This document shows, in pieces, positions 62,518-64,000 of a DNA stretch of 64,000 nucleotides. The first letter of the stretch is position 1. Every line of letters starts with the position of its first letter. The notes beneath the pieces were generated by a model. The model ran no database searches, was not told the origin of the DNA, and saw only the letters and a list, made by a program, of their open reading frames with translations. Where the stretch lies: assembly GCF_001425235.1 (NCBI RefSeq), contig NZ_LMEA01000008.1, positions 310,001 through 374,000 of the forward strand. Reading direction: 5' to 3'. Both the position numbers and the translations under genes were made by a program. Source of the DNA: Devosia sp. Root413D1 (GTDB lineage: Bacteria; Pseudomonadota; Alphaproteobacteria; Rhizobiales; Devosiaceae).

Positions 62518-63891
62518 ATGAGCGACAGTTACGATCTCGTGGTGATCGGCGCCGGTTCGGGCGGCGTGCGGGCGGCGCGGATCGCCGCGACCTATGGCGC
62601 AAAGGTCGCCATCATCGAGGAGTACCGGGTCGGCGGCACCTGCGTGATCCGCGGCTGCGTGCCCAAGAAGCTCTTCGTCTACGCCTCGCGCTACAAGGAT
62701 CTGTTCGAGATCGCGCCCAGCTTCGGCTGGGATGTCGGCACGCCAAGCTTCGACTGGGCAACCCTCGTTGCCAACAAGGACAAGGAGATCGCCCGGCTCG
62801 AGGCGGCCTATGTGGCGGGGCTCGAAAAGCCTGGCGCCGAGATCATCCGCGACCGCGCGACGGTGACCGGGCCGAACAGCGTGAAGCTGAGGTCGGGCCG
62901 GGAGCTGACCGCCAAGACCATCCTGATTGCCACGGGCGCGCATCCCTTCATCCCGGATATCCCGGGCAAGGAACTGGGCATCACCTCCAACGAGGCGTTC
63001 CATCTCGAAAAGCTCCCGCACTCCATCCTCATCGAGGGCGGTGGCTTCATTTCGGTGGAGTTCGCGACCATTTTCTCCGGTCTGGGGGTGCACACCACCA
63101 TCGTCTATCGCGGCGACCGGCTGCTGCGCGGCTTCGATGAGGACCTGCGGGTCGGGCTCGAGGCCGGGCTCGCAGCGCGCGGCGTCAAGATCATCCACCA
63201 GACCAACGTGCTCGGCCTGCGCCAGACCGGCAAGGACATTACCGTCAGCTTCTCCGATGGCGTCGATGCCCCGTTCGGCGCGGTGATGTTCGCCACCGGC
63301 CGTTCGCCCAACACCGCCGGGCTCGGGCTCGAAACTGCCGGGGTCGAGCTGGCCTGGGACGGCGCGGTGGTGGTCGATGCCTATTCGCGCTCCAGCGTGC
63401 CCTCTATCTATGCCGTGGGCGACGTCACCAACCGCGCCCAGCTGACCCCGGTCGCCATCCGTGAAGGGCACGCCTTCGCCGACACTGTATTCGGCGATAA
63501 GCCAACTGCCGTCGATCACTCGCTCATCGGCGAGGCGGTGTTCGCTGAACCCGAGGTCGGCACTGTCGGGCTCCCCGAGCATGACGCCGCCACGCATGGC
63601 GATATCGACGTTTACGTCACCCGCTTCCGCCCGATGATCAACACGCTGTCGCTGAAGTCCGACCGCATGATGATCAAGCTCATCACCAGGCCTGATGGCG
63701 GTGAGGTGCTGGGTGTCCACATCCTTGGCCCGGGCGCTGCCGAGATTATCCAGATGGCTGCGATCCCACTGGGCATGAAGGCGACGAAGGCCGATTTCGA
63801 CCGCGCCATGGCCATGCACCCGACCGCCGCCGAGGAGCTCGTGACCTTCAAGAAGCCGAGCTACGTCTATCGCGGCGGCCAAAAGCAGTAG
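62518..63891 (+). CDS. gor: Glutathione-disulfide reductase
   Basis: The 457-residue flavoprotein has FAD-binding GAGSGGVRAARIAA at the start, the redox-active pair C42 and C47 in GGTCVIRGCVPKK, a second Rossmann fold for NADPH (LIEGGGFISVEFA), and the C-terminal active-site His in MHPTAAEELV. It keeps glutathione reduced using NADPH. The ATG is preceded by GGGGTAGGCA, provided by the duplicated terminator segment. A DAHP synthase gene follows 65 bases later. Confidence 0.96.
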   Translation: MSDSYDLVVIGAGSGGVRAARIAATYGAKVAIIEEYRVGGTCVIRGCVPKKLFVYASRYKDLFEIAPSFGWDVGTPSFDWATLVANKDKEIARLEAAYVAGLEKPGAEIIRDRATVTGPNSVKLRSGRELTAKTILIATGAHPFIPDIPGKELGITSNEAFHLEKLPHSILIEGGGFISVEFATIFSGLGVHTTIVYRGDRLLRGFDEDLRVGLEAGLAARGVKIIHQTNVLGLRQTGKDITVSFSDGVDAPFGAVMFATGRSPNTAGLGLETAGVELAWDGAVVVDAYSRSSVPSIYAVGDVTNRAQLTPVAIREGHAFADTVFGDKPTAVDHSLIGEAVFAEPEVGTVGLPEHDAATHGDIDVYVTRFRPMINTLSLKSDRMMIKLITRPDGGEVLGVHILGPGAAEIIQMAAIPLGMKATKADFDRAMAMHPTAAEELVTFKKPSYVYRGGQKQ

Positions 63892-63956
63892 TGGGCGGCG
63901 GCTTCACACCGCCGCAATCCCCTGCTATTCCGCCCGCCGACTGGGAGATACGCGTG

Positions 63957-64000
63957 ATGCCGACGACTTGGACGCCGCAAAGCTGGAGACAGAAACCGAT
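63957..64000 (+). CDS. Class II 3-deoxy-7-phosphoheptulonate synthase, first codons
   Basis: Only 14 complete codons are present before the window ends: MPTTWTPQSWRQKP. The WTPxSWRxKP start is characteristic of plant-type (class II) DAHP synthases, which catalyse the first step of aromatic amino acid synthesis from phosphoenolpyruvate and erythrose-4-phosphate. GGGAGA lies 8 bases before the ATG. The assignment rests on this short piece and the family memory of its N-terminus. Confidence 0.75.
   Translation, partial: MPTTWTPQSWRQKP

Noticed and set aside
61681-63882. Long minus-strand open frame antisense to gor, DUF2059 and rpiA ends
   Set aside because: The plus-strand proteins are well-known families; the antisense frame is low-complexity-like with no recognisable domain.

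Overview
The window is about 64 kb of high-GC bacterial chromosome, densely coded on both strands and with no rRNA, tRNA, phage or insertion-sequence genes that I could recognise. Gene content (glnE beside an HtrA protease and a two-component pair, PleC-type membrane kinases, a SitABCD metal importer, CobS/CobT, class II DAHP synthase, Lrp, DUF2059 and TIGR02281 proteins) and the intergenic palindromes point to an alphaproteobacterium of the order Hyphomicrobiales, probably Devosia or a close relative. That placement is inference from gene content, not from a marker gene.

Layout. 1-7.5 kb: end of an HtrA/DegP protease, an OmpR-type response regulator with its kinase, a small unknown gene, a secreted protein, glnE and a CPBP membrane protein. 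7.6-13 kb: a PhnB-like/YafY divergent pair, a PAS sensor kinase and pepN. 13.2-19.7 kb: three paralogous ABC half-exporters, with a 33-codon small ORF and a cupin gene between them, behind a MerR/SoxR-like palindromic promoter. 19.7-24.6 kb: a cluster of small stress or xenobiotic modules (RibD-type reductase, TetR/DUF4260, TetR/flavin monooxygenase with a frameshift, YCII protein, ArsR-SRPBCC fusion). 24.7-31.2 kb: beta-mannosidase, quinone oxidoreductase/HxlR pair, a 5'-truncated membrane gene and two EamA permeases. 31.2-31.7 kb: a decayed ccdAB toxin-antitoxin locus. 31.7-35.3 kb: sitABCD. 35.4-40.5 kb: M24-family protein, cold-shock protein, VOC protein, AraC regulator, NDH-2 and an HxlR regulator. 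40.6-43.8 kb: marR-emrA-emrB efflux operon. 43.9-49 kb: dusA, a nucleoside deaminase, an aspartic protease, and a LysR/GST pair. 48.1-50.6 kb: cobS and cobT. 50.7-55.3 kb: a nucleotidyltransferase, a sensor kinase, a nuclease, an Lrp regulator and a hydrolase. 55.5-64 kb: an XRE regulator, GMC oxidoreductase plus SDR, moaA, L,D-transpeptidase, rpiA, a DUF2059 protein, gor and the first codons of a class II DAHP synthase.

How it works together. Much of the window is housekeeping plus small regulator/enzyme pairs sharing a divergent promoter. In several of these I could see a palindrome in the shared promoter that is a plausible operator. Efflux and detoxification recur: three ABC exporters, EmrAB, two EamA permeases, GST, glutathione reductase, quinone oxidoreductase and a flavin monooxygenase.

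Most worth a second look: the small ORF with a near-consensus ribosome binding site inside the ABC-exporter cluster; the MerR/SoxR-like box in front of that cluster; the ccdAB locus with a stop codon in the toxin and no good start codon for the antitoxin; three copies of a hairpin whose inner core is conserved while the outer stems differ yet still pair; and tandem repeats that form the 3' end of cobT.
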